NCBI RefSeq assembly: GCF_028607085.1 | Contig: NZ_CP117411.1 | Coordinates: forward strand, 3,734,501-3,798,500 | Origin: Sphingomonas naphthae | GTDB lineage: Bacteria; Pseudomonadota; Alphaproteobacteria; Sphingomonadales; Sphingomonadaceae | DNA: 64,000 nucleotides | Direction: 5' to 3' | Shown: piece by piece, positions 51,003-61,025 of the stretch | Layout of the letters: each line of letters opens with the position of its first letter | How positions within the stretch are numbered: the first letter of the stretch is position 1 | Translations under genes and position numbers: made by a program | The notes under the pieces: model-generated | Databases searched by the model: none | Told to the model about the DNA's origin: nothing | The model's input: only the letters and a program-made list of their open reading frames with translations

Positions 51003-52127
51003 GTGGCTCCCCTCGCTTGCCCCAATTGCGCTCGCCTCAACCATTTCGAGGTGCGGGTCTGCCCGAACTGCTCCTTCACACTCGGCTACGATCCGGCCAG
51101 CGAGGGCTTCCTGTTCCTGGGCGACAATGCGACGACCTGGCGCGACGCCGCCGGGCGCGACCATGATGTCGTCGTCTGCGCCAACAACAATGAGTTCGAG
51201 GTGTGCAACTGGCTGGTGCCGACCGGCGACGACACGCCCTTCTGCCGCGCCTGCCGCCACAACCGCACCATCCCCGACCTGACCGCCGACCCGACCGTTC
51301 CCGAGCGCTGGGGCAAGATCGAGGCGGCCAAGCGCCGCTTGTTTCACGAACTGATCCACATGAAGCTGCCGCTGGAAACGATCGGCGAGGCCGCCGCCAC
51401 CGGCGCGCCGCAGGGGCTGGCGTTCGATTTCCTCTACGATCCCAGCATCGAGAACAACGGCCAGCAGCAGGTGTTCACCGGCCACGAATCCGGCCTCGTC
51501 ACCCTCAACCTGATCGAGGCCGACGATGTCGAGCGCGAGCGCATCCGCCGCTCGCTGGGCGAACCCTATCGCACCCTGCTCGGCCATATGCGGCACGAGG
51601 TGGGCCATCATTACTGGTCGCGCCTGATCGAGAATACCGACGAGGTCCACGCCTTCCGCGCGCTCTTCGGCGATGAGACGATCAGCTATGAGGATGCCAA
51701 GAGCCTGCATTATGGCGGCGACGGCAGCGGCAGCGGCTGGACCAGCGATTTCGTCTCGGCCTATGCCACGATGCATCCGTGGGAGGATTTCGCCGAGACC
51801 TTCGCCCATTATCTCCACATCGTCGACGCGCTGGCGACGCTGGGCGGCTTCGGGATGCGCATGACCAACTGGCCCGGCGAGGAGGAACAGCCGGACGCCA
51901 GCTTCGACCCCTATAACGCGCCGACCAGTCAGCTGGTCGCCGAATGGCGCCCGTTCAGCTTCGCGCAGAACGCCATCAACCGCAGCATGGGCCAGGCGGA
52001 TCTCTACCCGTTCCATCTCTCGCAGAAGATCATCGCCAAGCTGGATTATGTGAACCAGCTCGTCCGCCGCGCGCGAAACGGCGAGATCCGGGGCGCGTTC
52101 ACTCAGCCGCAGATGGCGGCGGCCTGA
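51003..52127 (+). CDS. Zinc-binding metallopeptidase (PF15887-like)
   Basis: A 374-aa protein. An N-terminal zinc ribbon (C6, C9, C20, C23) and a further cysteine pair (C81, C84) precede a zincin domain with HEVGH at 198-202 and a downstream EDFAETFAHYLH glutamate helix. Start GTG 51003 is chosen because AAGG lies 8 nt upstream. Members of this family often accompany cp-ATP-grasp/alpha-E and transglutaminase genes, as here a few kilobases further on, suggesting a shared peptide-processing role. Confidence 0.85.
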   Translation: MAPLACPNCARLNHFEVRVCPNCSFTLGYDPASEGFLFLGDNATTWRDAAGRDHDVVVCANNNEFEVCNWLVPTGDDTPFCRACRHNRTIPDLTADPTVPERWGKIEAAKRRLFHELIHMKLPLETIGEAAATGAPQGLAFDFLYDPSIENNGQQQVFTGHESGLVTLNLIEADDVERERIRRSLGEPYRTLLGHMRHEVGHHYWSRLIENTDEVHAFRALFGDETISYEDAKSLHYGGDGSGSGWTSDFVSAYATMHPWEDFAETFAHYLHIVDALATLGGFGMRMTNWPGEEEQPDASFDPYNAPTSQLVAEWRPFSFAQNAINRSMGQADLYPFHLSQKIIAKLDYVNQLVRRARNGEIRGAFTQPQMAAA

Positions 52128-52144
52128 CTCGGCCCCGGCTGCGG

Positions 52145-52630
52145 TCAGTTCACGCGGCGGCGGTTGCGCTGCCAGGAGGTATAGATCTGGCGGCCGGAGC
52201 CCAGCCGCTGCGGCTTCTGGCAGCGGCGCGGCTGATACACGCATTGCTGCGCCAGATCGCGCTCGACCTTCTGGGCACCGGCGCCCTGCGTCGGCGACAG
52301 GCGATTGTAAGGCTGATCGAGCGAGGCCATCCGATCGTTGATGTCGATACCCGCCAGACGCGCCAGATCGGTGCCGATCGCATTCTTGTCCTGCGCGCCG
52401 GTCGAATAAGGCTTGGCATATTTGTCGGTCGCGGTGCGGTAGCTGGCCCAGCGCTCGCTCGCGGTGCGATAGGTGGGGACGCGATCGGTCGCGGTCTTGT
52501 AGCCGTCGGTGCGCGTCTGGCGACCGGGATAGCTCTTCATCCGGCTGAGCGGATCCTTGTCCTCCTGCGTCTGCGCGAAGGCGGGCATGGCGAGCAGCAG
52601 GATCAGCGGCAGAAACCAGGTACGGATCAT
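52145..52630 (-). CDS. Exported hypothetical protein with repeated YRTATD-like motif
   Basis: A 161-aa protein with a signal peptide (about 1-20, LILLLAMPAFA). The mature part carries a loose repeat (GYKTATDR, YRTASER, SYRTATDK) and two C-terminal cysteines (CVYQPRRCQ). It is basic. No family is recognised. ATG 52630 is used; GTG 52633 is adjacent. It is convergent with the metallopeptidase gene and lies near the transglutaminase cluster. Confidence 0.7.
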   Translation of the reverse strand: MIRTWFLPLILLLAMPAFAQTQEDKDPLSRMKSYPGRQTRTDGYKTATDRVPTYRTASERWASYRTATDKYAKPYSTGAQDKNAIGTDLARLAGIDINDRMASLDQPYNRLSPTQGAGAQKVERDLAQQCVYQPRRCQKPQRLGSGRQIYTSWQRNRRRVN

Positions 52631-52770
52631 CACGGCCCTTCGGGTCGGAGGCGATCGACGAACGACCGCGAGCTAGGCATGCGCTTAGCAGGAATCGGCG
52701 GTTCGATCGAGACTTAGATGATTCGCGATAGCGATGAGCGGGTTAATATCGGCTGAAGTCGCATACTTCC

Positions 52771-52857
52771 CCCGTTCGTCCTGAGCGTAGTCGAAGGACG
52801 TGCGACTGGACGACACCGCTTGGCGCACGTCCTTCGACTGCGCTCAGGACGAACGGG
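52771..52857. repeat. Family 'CCGTTCGT..GAGCG' inverted repeat, copy 3
   Basis: 34-bp arms 52771-52804 and 52824-52857 with one mismatch and a 19-nt loop. It is the longest and best-preserved copy of the family seen at 43498 and 45599. It lies in the 245-bp gap between the hypothetical protein and small transglutaminase genes; the rest of the gap shows no gene. Confidence 0.88.
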
Positions 52858-52875
52858 TTTGTTAGAGTGGCCTGT

Positions 52876-53772
52876 TCACGCCGCCGCAGCCGCATCCTCC
52901 AGCGGCTCCACATCCACCGACACATCGATATCCTGCCCGTCGCGGCCGACGAACACGCCGTCGATCGGGGCGACGTCGGCATAGTCGCGGCCGATGGCGG
53001 TGACGATATGGTCGGCGCCCATCGTCACGCCGTTGGTGGGATCGAAGCCCAGCCAGCCGCGCGCCGGGCCGCACCACAGCAGCACCCATGCGTGGGTCGC
53101 GTCCGCGCCGACCAGACGCGGCTTGCCGGGCGGCGGCAGGGTGCGCAGATAGCCCGACACGTAGGCGGCGGCGAGGCCGAGGCCACGCAGGCCCGAGATC
53201 ATGATCTGCGCGAAATCCTGGCAGACGCCGGCTTTGGCGGCGAAGGCCTGCGCGGGGGTGGTGTCGATCTGGGTCGCGCTGCCGTCGTAGCGGAACTCCG
53301 CCTTGATCCGCTTCGACAGGGCCAGCCCCGCCTCGACGATGCCGCGCGTGGGGGCGAATTCTTGCGTGCACCAGTCGATGATGGCCGGCACCAGATCGAT
53401 CCCGCCCGAGGGGAAGAGATAGCCGGCGGGCGACATCACGCCGAGATCGGTGGAGGCCCGGCACAGCGCGGCCACCGCCGCCACGGAGAGGTCCGCCGGA
53501 TCGGCGACCGGCGCGACCCGATCGACCGTCAGCCGCGCCCGGCTTTCGATCACCAATTCGGTCGCGGGCTTATCGAGCAGGATGCGGGTGACGTGGCAGA
53601 GATAGCCGGCGGGGCGTGGCGTTTCGCTCAAGGGCGCGGGGGTCACCTCCAGCGCGGATTCCTCGACCCGCTGGCCCTCCCAGTCGATCGGCTTCAGCCG
53701 CAGGTTGCAGCGCGCGAAGCGGAACGGGGCCTCATATTTGAAGCGGGTGACGTGGCGGATGGCGTAACGCAT
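52876..53772 (-). CDS. Small transglutaminase-like protease (bacterial transglutaminase-like family)
   Basis: A 298-aa cytoplasmic papain-like fold protein. An N-terminal bacterial transglutaminase-like domain (RYAIRHVTRFKYEAPFRFARCNLRLKP) precedes the catalytic core with triad C184 (GVCQDFA), H227 (THAWVLL) and D244 (FDPTN). In the predicted peptide-tagging clusters it acts as a peptidase. It lies 11 bp after the cp-ATP-grasp gene on the same strand. Confidence 0.9.
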   Translation of the reverse strand: MRYAIRHVTRFKYEAPFRFARCNLRLKPIDWEGQRVEESALEVTPAPLSETPRPAGYLCHVTRILLDKPATELVIESRARLTVDRVAPVADPADLSVAAVAALCRASTDLGVMSPAGYLFPSGGIDLVPAIIDWCTQEFAPTRGIVEAGLALSKRIKAEFRYDGSATQIDTTPAQAFAAKAGVCQDFAQIMISGLRGLGLAAAYVSGYLRTLPPPGKPRLVGADATHAWVLLWCGPARGWLGFDPTNGVTMGADHIVTAIGRDYADVAPIDGVFVGRDGQDIDVSVDVEPLEDAAAAA

Positions 53773-53783
53773 GGCTCCCCTCC

Positions 53784-56312
53784 TTACGCCAGCGTCATGC
53801 CCGGCGCACGGATCGTCTCGGCGCCCTGGAGGAAGAAGCGCCGGCCGATCGCGTCGGACAAGGCATAGAGCCGGTTTTCCATCGCCAGCACCGCATCGCC
53901 GCCGAGCGATTCCGCCTTGGCCGTGGCGATCGCGGCGGTCAATTCGGTCGCCAGCACCTGCTGTTCCTCGGCCATACCGTCGTCACGCAAATTGGGGATG
54001 GCGGCCAGATGCTCGGTCACCCGCGCGATCTGGAACGCCAGACTGCGCGGGTTGCTGGGATCGAGCGCGATCAGGTCGCGCACCGGCACCAGCGCGATGC
54101 CCGCCAGATAGCGCGAGCGATAGCTGATCTGGCTGTCGACCAGATCGAGCAGGGTCGTCAGATCGTCCTGCGTGGCGGCATTGCCGGCGAAGGTGCGCAG
54201 CAGGCGGCAGCACACCACCGCGCGCTCCAGCCGGCGCCCCATGTCGTGGAAGCGCCAGCCGGCGTTGCGGCTCATATTCTCGGCGGCGAGGCCGGCCAGC
54301 GCCGAGAAGCGCTCCTGAAGCGCGGTGACGCGGGCGGCGAGCGCGCCGGCATCGGCCGATGCCGTGACGGGCGGCGGCTTGTCGAGCAGGCGCCACACGT
54401 CGGCCGAGAGGCGATCGCGGATGCCCTCGCCGATGTTCCGCACCGAGGCGAAGACCGATCGCACGCTGGCGCTGCCCGGCCCGTCGAGCGCGTCGCGGGC
54501 GAGTTCGGGCAGGTCGAGGATCACCCCGCCGCGATCGTCGTCGCCTTCCTCGTCCTCGTCCGTCTCGGCCACCGCCGCGCCCGACGAGATGAGCATGGTG
54601 GCGATGCGTTCGAGCGTGACCGGCACCAGCGCGCCGCCGCCGTCCGCGTCGATCGTGCCGCCCAGCGCCGAGCGGACCAGCCGCAACGTCGCCTCGCCCC
54701 GCTCCAGATAGCGGCCCAGCCAGTATAGATTGTCGGCCGCGCGCGACGGGAGCGTGCCGGGGTTGCGGCGGATCGCGATATTGTGCGGCAGCAGGCTGAC
54801 CGGCGCGACCGGATCGAGCCCGGCGATGCACACGTCGGCGGAAAAGGCGCCTTCGCCCATCACCGTGGCGCGCACGTCGGACACGTCGGACAGGCGGGCG
54901 AAGCCGCCCGGCATCACCGTCCAATGGCCCTTGCCGTCGCGGGCCGCGAAGGCGCGCAGGGTGAAGGGGCGGGCGACGAGTTGCCCCTCGCTCACCGCCG
55001 GCATGGTCGAGAGGTGGACGACCTCCTGCCCGACATAATCCATCGGCCGGCGGGCGATCGCCTCGGCGAGCGCGGCACGCGCGGCGGGGTCGAGCGAGCC
55101 GCCCAGCACCGGCTGCCCGCCCGGCAGGCCGGCCGGCGCATCGGCGAATGCCGGCGTGATGAGCATCTCGTCCAGCCGGGCCTGCACCTGCCCGCGCGCC
55201 CAATCCTGCCCGCACCACCAGGTGGCGATGTTCGGCAGCAGCAGATCGGTGCCGAGCAGGCGGCGCGACAGGGCCGGCAGAAAGGCCGCCATCGCCGGGC
55301 TCTCGACCACGCCGACGCCGGGATGGTTGGCGATGATCGCATTGCCCGCCAGCATCGCATCCATCAGCGCGGGCACGCCGATGCCCGATCCGGCATCGAA
55401 CGCCAGCGGATCGAGGAAGCGCGTGTCCATCCGCCGCCACAGCGCGTCGACCCGCTTCAGCCCCTCGATCGTGCGAACGTACAGCCTGTCCTCGCGCACG
55501 GCGAGATCGTCGCCCTCGACCAGCAATATGCCGAGGTAGCGCGCGAGATGCGCCTGTTCGGCATAGGACGGATTGTAGCGGCCGGGGGTGAGCAGGCCGA
55601 TGCGCGGTTCGGCGCGGTGGCAGGCGGCGGCCAGCCCCTCGCGGAAGGCGGCGAAGAAGGGCGCCAGCCGCTCGACGTTGAGCCGGGTCTGGAGCGTGCC
55701 CATCACCCGGCTCGCGCCCAGCCGGTTCTCCAGCGCGTAGCCGGCGCCGGCCGGCGCGCGGACATGATCGGCCAGCACGCGCCACTCGCCATCGGGCCCG
55801 CGCGCCAGATCGACCGCGTAGAATTGCAGGCGATGGCCTCCGGTCGGCGGCACATCGATCATGCTGCGCCAGAAATGGCGGCTGCCGGTGACGAGGGCGG
55901 CGGGCAGGCGCCCCGAGGAGACCAGATCGGCCGGGCCGTAGATGTCCGCCAGCAGCCGTTCGAGCAGCTCGGCGCGCTGGGCGACGCCGGCCGAAATGCC
56001 GGTCCATTCGTCCTGCCCTATCAGCAGCGGCAGGGCGGAGAGCGGCCAGGGGCGCTCCTGCTGGTCGCCCGGCAGGCGGAAGGCGGTGCCGAGTTCGGCG
56101 ACCTGCCGACCGACCCGATCCTGCAACCGCTGGAGATGCCCCTCGGTGATGGTCGCCACGCCATCGAACAGATGATGCCACCAGCGCGCGCCCCGCCCGC
56201 TGTCGCCCCGCACGACATCGTCGATCCCGGCGCGGGCGATGTAGCTGTCGAGCCAGCCCTGTCCCCAGGAGGGGAGGCCGGGGAGTTGCGACATGGCGTG
56301 CGCGGGGCTCAC
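53784..56312 (-). CDS. Circularly permuted ATP-grasp / alpha-E fusion protein
   Basis: An 842-aa fusion. The N-terminal part (about 20-500) is a type 2 circularly permuted ATP-grasp, a peptide-bond-forming ligase fold (EPRIGLLTPGRYNPSYAEQAHLARYLGI, LWRRMDTRFLDP). The C-terminal part (about 530-840) is the helical alpha-E domain (RAADNLYWLGRYLERGEATLRLVR). These are often two genes. Start GTG 56312 is chosen because AGGGGAGG sits 8 nt upstream; the ATG 56294 lacks any site. That Shine-Dalgarno lies at the edge of an inverted repeat. Confidence 0.9.
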   Translation of the reverse strand: MSPAHAMSQLPGLPSWGQGWLDSYIARAGIDDVVRGDSGRGARWWHHLFDGVATITEGHLQRLQDRVGRQVAELGTAFRLPGDQQERPWPLSALPLLIGQDEWTGISAGVAQRAELLERLLADIYGPADLVSSGRLPAALVTGSRHFWRSMIDVPPTGGHRLQFYAVDLARGPDGEWRVLADHVRAPAGAGYALENRLGASRVMGTLQTRLNVERLAPFFAAFREGLAAACHRAEPRIGLLTPGRYNPSYAEQAHLARYLGILLVEGDDLAVREDRLYVRTIEGLKRVDALWRRMDTRFLDPLAFDAGSGIGVPALMDAMLAGNAIIANHPGVGVVESPAMAAFLPALSRRLLGTDLLLPNIATWWCGQDWARGQVQARLDEMLITPAFADAPAGLPGGQPVLGGSLDPAARAALAEAIARRPMDYVGQEVVHLSTMPAVSEGQLVARPFTLRAFAARDGKGHWTVMPGGFARLSDVSDVRATVMGEGAFSADVCIAGLDPVAPVSLLPHNIAIRRNPGTLPSRAADNLYWLGRYLERGEATLRLVRSALGGTIDADGGGALVPVTLERIATMLISSGAAVAETDEDEEGDDDRGGVILDLPELARDALDGPGSASVRSVFASVRNIGEGIRDRLSADVWRLLDKPPPVTASADAGALAARVTALQERFSALAGLAAENMSRNAGWRFHDMGRRLERAVVCCRLLRTFAGNAATQDDLTTLLDLVDSQISYRSRYLAGIALVPVRDLIALDPSNPRSLAFQIARVTEHLAAIPNLRDDGMAEEQQVLATELTAAIATAKAESLGGDAVLAMENRLYALSDAIGRRFFLQGAETIRAPGMTLA

Positions 56313-56319
56313 CGGAAAT

Positions 56320-56441
56320 CCTCCCCTGCAAGGGGAGGGGGACCGCCGGCGCAGCCGGGGGTGGAGGGGTATCCCGCTGTCGAGAGGGCGTCACCCCTCC
56401 ACCATCGCTGCGCGATGGTCCCCCTCCCCTTGCAGGGGAGG
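56320..56441. repeat. Perfect 25-bp inverted repeat with hairpin arms, inside an operon
   Basis: Arms 56320-56344 and 56417-56441 are exact reverse complements around a 72-nt loop. Each arm contains CCCCTGCAAGGGG-type hairpins. It lies between the large transglutaminase stop and the cp-ATP-grasp start. Its distal arm supplies the G-rich ribosome-binding sequence of the latter gene. Confidence 0.88.
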
Positions 56442-56469
56442 AACTTCATTTTGCCCCCCATCGCCATCG

Positions 56470-59400
56470 CTACCCGCGCGGCCCCGGCGCGCGCAGGTCC
56501 AGCGTCATCGGAAATTCGCTCGCCCGCTCCGCCGCCGGCGCCTCGACCCGGCCGGGCGTATGGCCATGATCCTGGAACCGCGCCTTGCGCCGGGCCTCCG
56601 CCTCATAATCGTTGATCGGCAGATTGTCGTAGCTGCGGCCGCCGGGGTGGGCGACGTGGTACATGCAGCCCCCCAGCGAGCGGCTGTTCCACGTATCGAC
56701 CAGATCGAAGGTGAGCGGCGCGTTGGCGGGCAGGCGCGGGTGCAGGCAATTGGCCGGCGCCCACGCCTTGAAGCGCACGCCGCCCACCGCCTGCCCCGGC
56801 ACGCCCGTCGGCGCCATCGGCACCGCGCGGCCGTTGCAGGTGACGACGTGGCGGCCGGGCACCAGCCCGTCGGCCTTCACCTGCACGCGCTCGGTCGAGC
56901 TGTCGACATAGCGCACCGTGCCGCCGATCGCCCCGGTCTCGCCCAGCACATGCCACGGCTCCAGCGCCTGGGTGATCTCCAGCTTGACCCCGCCGGCGAC
57001 GAAATCGCCATGCTTGGCGAAGCGGAACTGGCGTTGCGCCTCGAACCAGTCGGGATCGAAATCATAGCCCGCCGAGCGAAGATCGGCGAGCACGCCGAGG
57101 AAATCCTCCCACACGAAATGGGGCAGCAGGAAACGATCGTGGAGTGTCGTGCCCCAGCGGACGAGGCTGCCTTCCTGCGGCTGGCGCCAGAACCACGCCG
57201 TCAGCGCGCGGATCAGGAGTTGCTGCGCGAGGCTCATCCGCGCCTCTGGCGGCATCTCGAACCCGCGGAACTCGACGAGGCCGAGGCGTCCGGTCGGGCC
57301 GTCCGGCGAGAACAGTTTGTCGATGCAGATTTCGGTGCGGTGGGTGTTGCCCGTCACGTCGACCAGCAGGTTGCGGAACAGGCGATCGACCACCCACGGC
57401 TCGGGCGTCGGCCCCTCGCCGGGGCGCGGCACCTGCGCCAGCGCGATCTCCAGCTCGTAGAGGCCGTCGTGGCGCGCCTCGTCGATGCGCGGCGCCTGAC
57501 TGGTCGGGCCGATGAACAGGCCGGAGAACAGGTACGAAAGCGACGGATGGCGCTGCCAGTAGAGGACGAAGCTCTTGAGCATGTCCGGCCGGCGGATGAA
57601 CGGGCTGTCCATCACCGATCGCCCGCCGAGAACGAGGTGATTGCCCCCGCCGGTGCCGATCGCGCGCCCGTCGACCATGAACTTGTCGGCGGTCAGCCCA
57701 CATTCGCGCGCCATGTCATACAGGCTGGTGGTCAGGTCGACCGTCTCGGCCCAGCTGCCCACCGGCTGCACGTTGACCTCGACCACGCCCGGATCGGGGG
57801 TGATCTTCAGGACTTGCAGGCGCGGATCGGGCGGCGGGGAATAGCCCTCGATCCGCACCGGGATGCGGGTCGCCTCCGCCGCGCGCTCGACCTGGGCGAC
57901 CAGCTCCAGATAATCCTCCAGCGCCTCGGTCGGCGGCAGGAACACGGCGAGATGGTCGCCGCGCGGCTCGACGGTGACGGCGGTGCGCACCGCGCCCTCG
58001 ATGATGCGCTGCTCGGATCGCTCCTGCTGGGCATAGCCGCCCTCGGCCGAGGCCACCGCCTCGGACCGCTGCGGCGCGGCGGGGGCCGCCGCCGGCTGCT
58101 GGTCGCGGAAATCGGGCAGGGGCTCTCGCGGCTCGGTCGTGTCGCGCACATGGAGATAGGGATAATCGGATTTGGGGATATGCGGCAGCGATCCCAGCGG
58201 CAGGCGATAGCCGAGCGCGCTGTCGCCGGGCACCAGGAACAGCTTGCCGCGACGGGTCTGCCACCGCTCGCTGCGCCAGCGGCGCGGCTCGGGCATGGCT
58301 GCCGCCTGCCACCGCTGGACGGGCAGGACATAGCCGACCGGCGTGGAAAGGCCGCGCTCGAACGCCGTCACCATCCGCGCCCGCGCCTCCGGGTCTTCGA
58401 TCGCCGGATCGGTCGGGTCGGTATTGTCGGGCAGCGCCGCTTCCTTGACGGCCCATTCGAGGCCGTCCTCATAGGCGGGCTGGATATTCTCCGCCTCGAC
58501 GCCCAGCCCCTCGGCCATGGCGGCGAGGAAGTCGCCCGCGACGGACGGGTCGATCGGCGCGCCGCCGCCCGGCAACATCGGCGCGATCAGGCTGGTGTCG
58601 CGCCAGATCGGCACGCCATCCAGCCGCCAATAGACCGAATAGCCCCAGCGCGGCAGGCTCTCGCCCGGATACCATTTGCCCTGGCCGTGGTGGATCATGC
58701 CGCCCGGCGCATAGCGATCGCGCATCTTGCGGATCAGCTTGTCGGCGAAGAAGGCCTTGGTCGGCCCGACGGCGTCGCCGTTCCACTCGCCCGCCTCGCC
58801 GCCGTCGATCGCCACGAAGGTCGGCTCGCCGCCGGTCGTAAGCCGCACGTCGCCCGCGACCAGATCGGCGTCCACCTTCTCGCCCAGCGCCATCAGCGCC
58901 TGCCAGCGGGTATCGGTGAAGGGCTTGGTGATGCGGACGGCTTCGTCGATGCGCTGCACGTCCATCGCGAAATCGAAATCGGTGCGCGCGGGCTCCAGAA
59001 TGGCGCCCTCGATCGGGGTGGCCGATCGGTAATGCGGCGTGGCGGCCAGCGGAATGTGGCCCTCGCCCGCGAACAGCCCGGATGTCGGGTCCATGCCGAC
59101 CCAGCCCGCGCCGGGCACATAGGCCTCGACCCAGGCGTGCAGGTCGCACACGTCCTGCGCGACGCCGCTGGGGCCATCCAGCGCCACCACGTCTGGCTTC
59201 AGCTGGATCGAATAGCCCGACACGAAGCGCGAGGCGAAGCCGAGATGGCGCAGCAGGTGGACGAGCAGCCAGGAGGAATCGCGGCACGATCCCGTCCCCA
59301 ATTCCAGCGTCTCCTCGGGCTGCTGCGTGCCCGCCTCCAGCCGGATGACATAGCCGACCGCCTGATTCACCGCGCGGTTGATCTCGACCAGGAAGTCGAT

Positions 59401-59820
59401 CGTCCGCATCTCGACGTCGGCGAAGCGGTGGACCATCTCGGTGAACTTCGGCCCCATCGCCTGCGTCTCGAAATAGGGCGCGAGATCGGCGGCGAGATCG
59501 ACCGCGTACACGAACGGCCGCTGCTCGGCATATTCCTCGAGGAAGAAGTCGAACGGATTGTAGACCACCAGATCGGCGAGCAGGTCCACGGTCACGCGGA
59601 ACTCGCTGACCTTTTCGGTGAACACGATCCGCGCCAGCCAGTTGCCGTGCGGGTCCTGCTGCCAGTTGATGAAATGATGCTCGGGCGAAACCTTGAGCGA
59701 ATAATTGGGGATGCCGGTGCGGCTGTGCGACGCCGGGCGCAGGCGGATGGTCTGCGGCCCCAGCAGGACCGGATGGTCGTAGCGATACGACGTCGAATGG
59801 TGGAGCGCGGCCTGAATCAT
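56470..59820 (-). CDS. Large transglutaminase-DUF2126 protein
   Basis: A 1116-aa protein. N-terminal bacterial transglutaminase-like domain (1-90, [25 protein letters not shown]), transglutaminase core with C179, H228 and D244 ([24 protein letters not shown]), then a DUF2126 region of about 800 residues related to amidoligase/COOH-NH2 ligase-like folds ([25 protein letters not shown]). The full length matches the family. It heads the transglutaminase, ATP-grasp/alpha-E, small transglutaminase run. Confidence 0.93.
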   Translation of the reverse strand: MIQAALHHSTSYRYDHPVLLGPQTIRLRPASHSRTGIPNYSLKVSPEHHFINWQQDPHGNWLARIVFTEKVSEFRVTVDLLADLVVYNPFDFFLEEYAEQRPFVYAVDLAADLAPYFETQAMGPKFTEMVHRFADVEMRTIDFLVEINRAVNQAVGYVIRLEAGTQQPEETLELGTGSCRDSSWLLVHLLRHLGFASRFVSGYSIQLKPDVVALDGPSGVAQDVCDLHAWVEAYVPGAGWVGMDPTSGLFAGEGHIPLAATPHYRSATPIEGAILEPARTDFDFAMDVQRIDEAVRITKPFTDTRWQALMALGEKVDADLVAGDVRLTTGGEPTFVAIDGGEAGEWNGDAVGPTKAFFADKLIRKMRDRYAPGGMIHHGQGKWYPGESLPRWGYSVYWRLDGVPIWRDTSLIAPMLPGGGAPIDPSVAGDFLAAMAEGLGVEAENIQPAYEDGLEWAVKEAALPDNTDPTDPAIEDPEARARMVTAFERGLSTPVGYVLPVQRWQAAAMPEPRRWRSERWQTRRGKLFLVPGDSALGYRLPLGSLPHIPKSDYPYLHVRDTTEPREPLPDFRDQQPAAAPAAPQRSEAVASAEGGYAQQERSEQRIIEGAVRTAVTVEPRGDHLAVFLPPTEALEDYLELVAQVERAAEATRIPVRIEGYSPPPDPRLQVLKITPDPGVVEVNVQPVGSWAETVDLTTSLYDMARECGLTADKFMVDGRAIGTGGGNHLVLGGRSVMDSPFIRRPDMLKSFVLYWQRHPSLSYLFSGLFIGPTSQAPRIDEARHDGLYELEIALAQVPRPGEGPTPEPWVVDRLFRNLLVDVTGNTHRTEICIDKLFSPDGPTGRLGLVEFRGFEMPPEARMSLAQQLLIRALTAWFWRQPQEGSLVRWGTTLHDRFLLPHFVWEDFLGVLADLRSAGYDFDPDWFEAQRQFRFAKHGDFVAGGVKLEITQALEPWHVLGETGAIGGTVRYVDSSTERVQVKADGLVPGRHVVTCNGRAVPMAPTGVPGQAVGGVRFKAWAPANCLHPRLPANAPLTFDLVDTWNSRSLGGCMYHVAHPGGRSYDNLPINDYEAEARRKARFQDHGHTPGRVEAPAAERASEFPMTLDLRAPGPRG

Positions 59821-59876
59821 CACTGCCCTTCGATCATATCGCCTGTTGCGGCGCAATACGCTGAGCGGCCGCACAT

Positions 59877-59903
59877 GGGGTGCCCGATGCCTCGGCGCAC
59901 CCC
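59877..59903. promoter_or_regulatory. Hairpin in divergent large-transglutaminase/cysD gap
   Basis: Stem GGGGTGC+CCGA (59877-59887) with TCGG+GCACCCC (59892-59903, one bulged C) and a 4-nt loop: 11 bp in total. No U-tract follows on either strand. It lies 106 nt before the cysD start and could be an operator or a 5'-leader structure; unproven. Confidence 0.4.
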
Positions 59904-60008
59904 CAAATGGGATTAGCTTAGCTTCGGGCGCCTACAGTAACCGTGCTTTGCGCCGAACGACGACCCAATCGATCTGCGGCGGCGAGAATCTTGCGAACGG
60001 AAGTGCCG

Positions 60009-60914
60009 GTGTCCCAGACCCTTACCCATCTCCAGCGGCTCGAGGCCGAGAGCATCCACATCCTGCGCGAAGTGGTGGCCGAGGCGGAGCGGCCGGTGAT
60101 GCTCTATTCGGTCGGCAAGGATTCGGCGGTGATGCTGCATCTGGCGCGCAAGGCCTTCTATCCCTCGCCCCCGCCGTTCCCGCTGCTCCATGTCGATACG
60201 ACGTGGAAGTTCAGGGCCATGTACGATCTTCGCGACAAGGCGGCGCGCGATGCCGGCATGGAATTGCTGGTCTACCAGAACCCCGAGGCGAAAGAGCGTG
60301 GGATCAACCCGTTCGATCATGGCCCGCTCCATACCGACATGTGGAAGACCGAAGGGCTGAAGCAGGCGCTCGACCTCCACGGCTTCGACGCGGCCTTCGG
60401 CGGCGCGCGCCGCGACGAGGAGAAGAGCCGCGCCAAGGAGCGCGTCTTCTCCTTCCGATCGGCCAACCATCGCTGGGATCCGAAGAACCAGCGGCCGGAG
60501 CTGTGGAACCTCTACAACGCCAAGAAGGCGAAGGGGGAGAGCATCCGGGTGTTCCCGATCTCCAACTGGACCGAGCTGGATATCTGGCAATATATCCACC
60601 TGAACGACATCGAGATCGTGCCGCTCTATTTCTCCGCGCCCCGCCCCACGGTGGAGCGCGACGGGCTGCTGCTGATGGTGGACGACGACCGCTTCCCGCT
60701 GGCGCCCGGCGAAGTCCCCGTCGAACGCTCGATCCGCTTCCGCACGCTCGGCTGCTATCCGCTGACCGGCGCGGTCGAGAGCGAGGCCAGGACACTGCCC
60801 GAAGTGATCCAGGAGATGCTGCTCACCACCACCTCCGAACGGCAGGGCCGCGCGATCGACAAGGATGCGGGCGGGGCGAGCATGGAGAAAAAGAAGCAGG
60901 AGGGGTATTTCTGA
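60009..60914 (+). CDS. cysD: Sulfate adenylyltransferase subunit 2
   Basis: A 301-aa N-type ATP pyrophosphatase: sulfate + ATP to APS + PPi, together with the CysN GTPase. P-loop [11 protein letters not shown] (about 34-44), [31 protein letters not shown], and the [11 protein letters not shown] tail are typical. Start GTG 60009 is preferred because GGAA lies 7 nt upstream and the length then equals E. coli CysD; GTG 60003 is possible. Confidence 0.95.
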   Translation: MSQTLTHLQRLEAESIHILREVVAEAERPVMLYSVGKDSAVMLHLARKAFYPSPPPFPLLHVDTTWKFRAMYDLRDKAARDAGMELLVYQNPEAKERGINPFDHGPLHTDMWKTEGLKQALDLHGFDAAFGGARRDEEKSRAKERVFSFRSANHRWDPKNQRPELWNLYNAKKAKGESIRVFPISNWTELDIWQYIHLNDIEIVPLYFSAPRPTVERDGLLLMVDDDRFPLAPGEVPVERSIRFRTLGCYPLTGAVESEARTLPEVIQEMLLTTTSERQGRAIDKDAGGASMEKKKQEGYF

Positions 60915-60933
60915 CGTGGCGGCTGAGCCGGCA

Positions 60934-61014
60934 CGTCATCCCAGCGAAAGCTGGGATCTCCCTCCACAGGCCGCGCGCCTGCCGCACAAGATCCCAGCTT
61001 TCGCTGGGATGACG
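60934..61014. repeat. Perfect 26-bp inverted repeat between cysD and cysNC
   Basis: Arms 60934-60959 and 60989-61014 are exact reverse complements; each arm itself holds the ATCCCAGC-GAAA-GCTGGGAT hairpin. Its place inside the cysD-cysNC gap means it will fold in the operon mRNA and may affect the expression ratio of the two subunits. Confidence 0.9.
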
Positions 61015-61025
61015 GGGTTAAACGA

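Noticed and set aside
43498-52857. Recurrent palindromes considered as a CRISPR array
   Set aside because: Copies are kilobases apart, lie singly between genes, have no regular spacers, and no cas gene is present.
56293-59916. A 1207-codon open frame on the plus strand opposite the large transglutaminase gene
   Set aside because: It is a mirror frame created by GC-rich codon use of the real minus-strand gene; it is full of His/Arg/Asp/Gly-rich low-complexity sequence and has no family resemblance.
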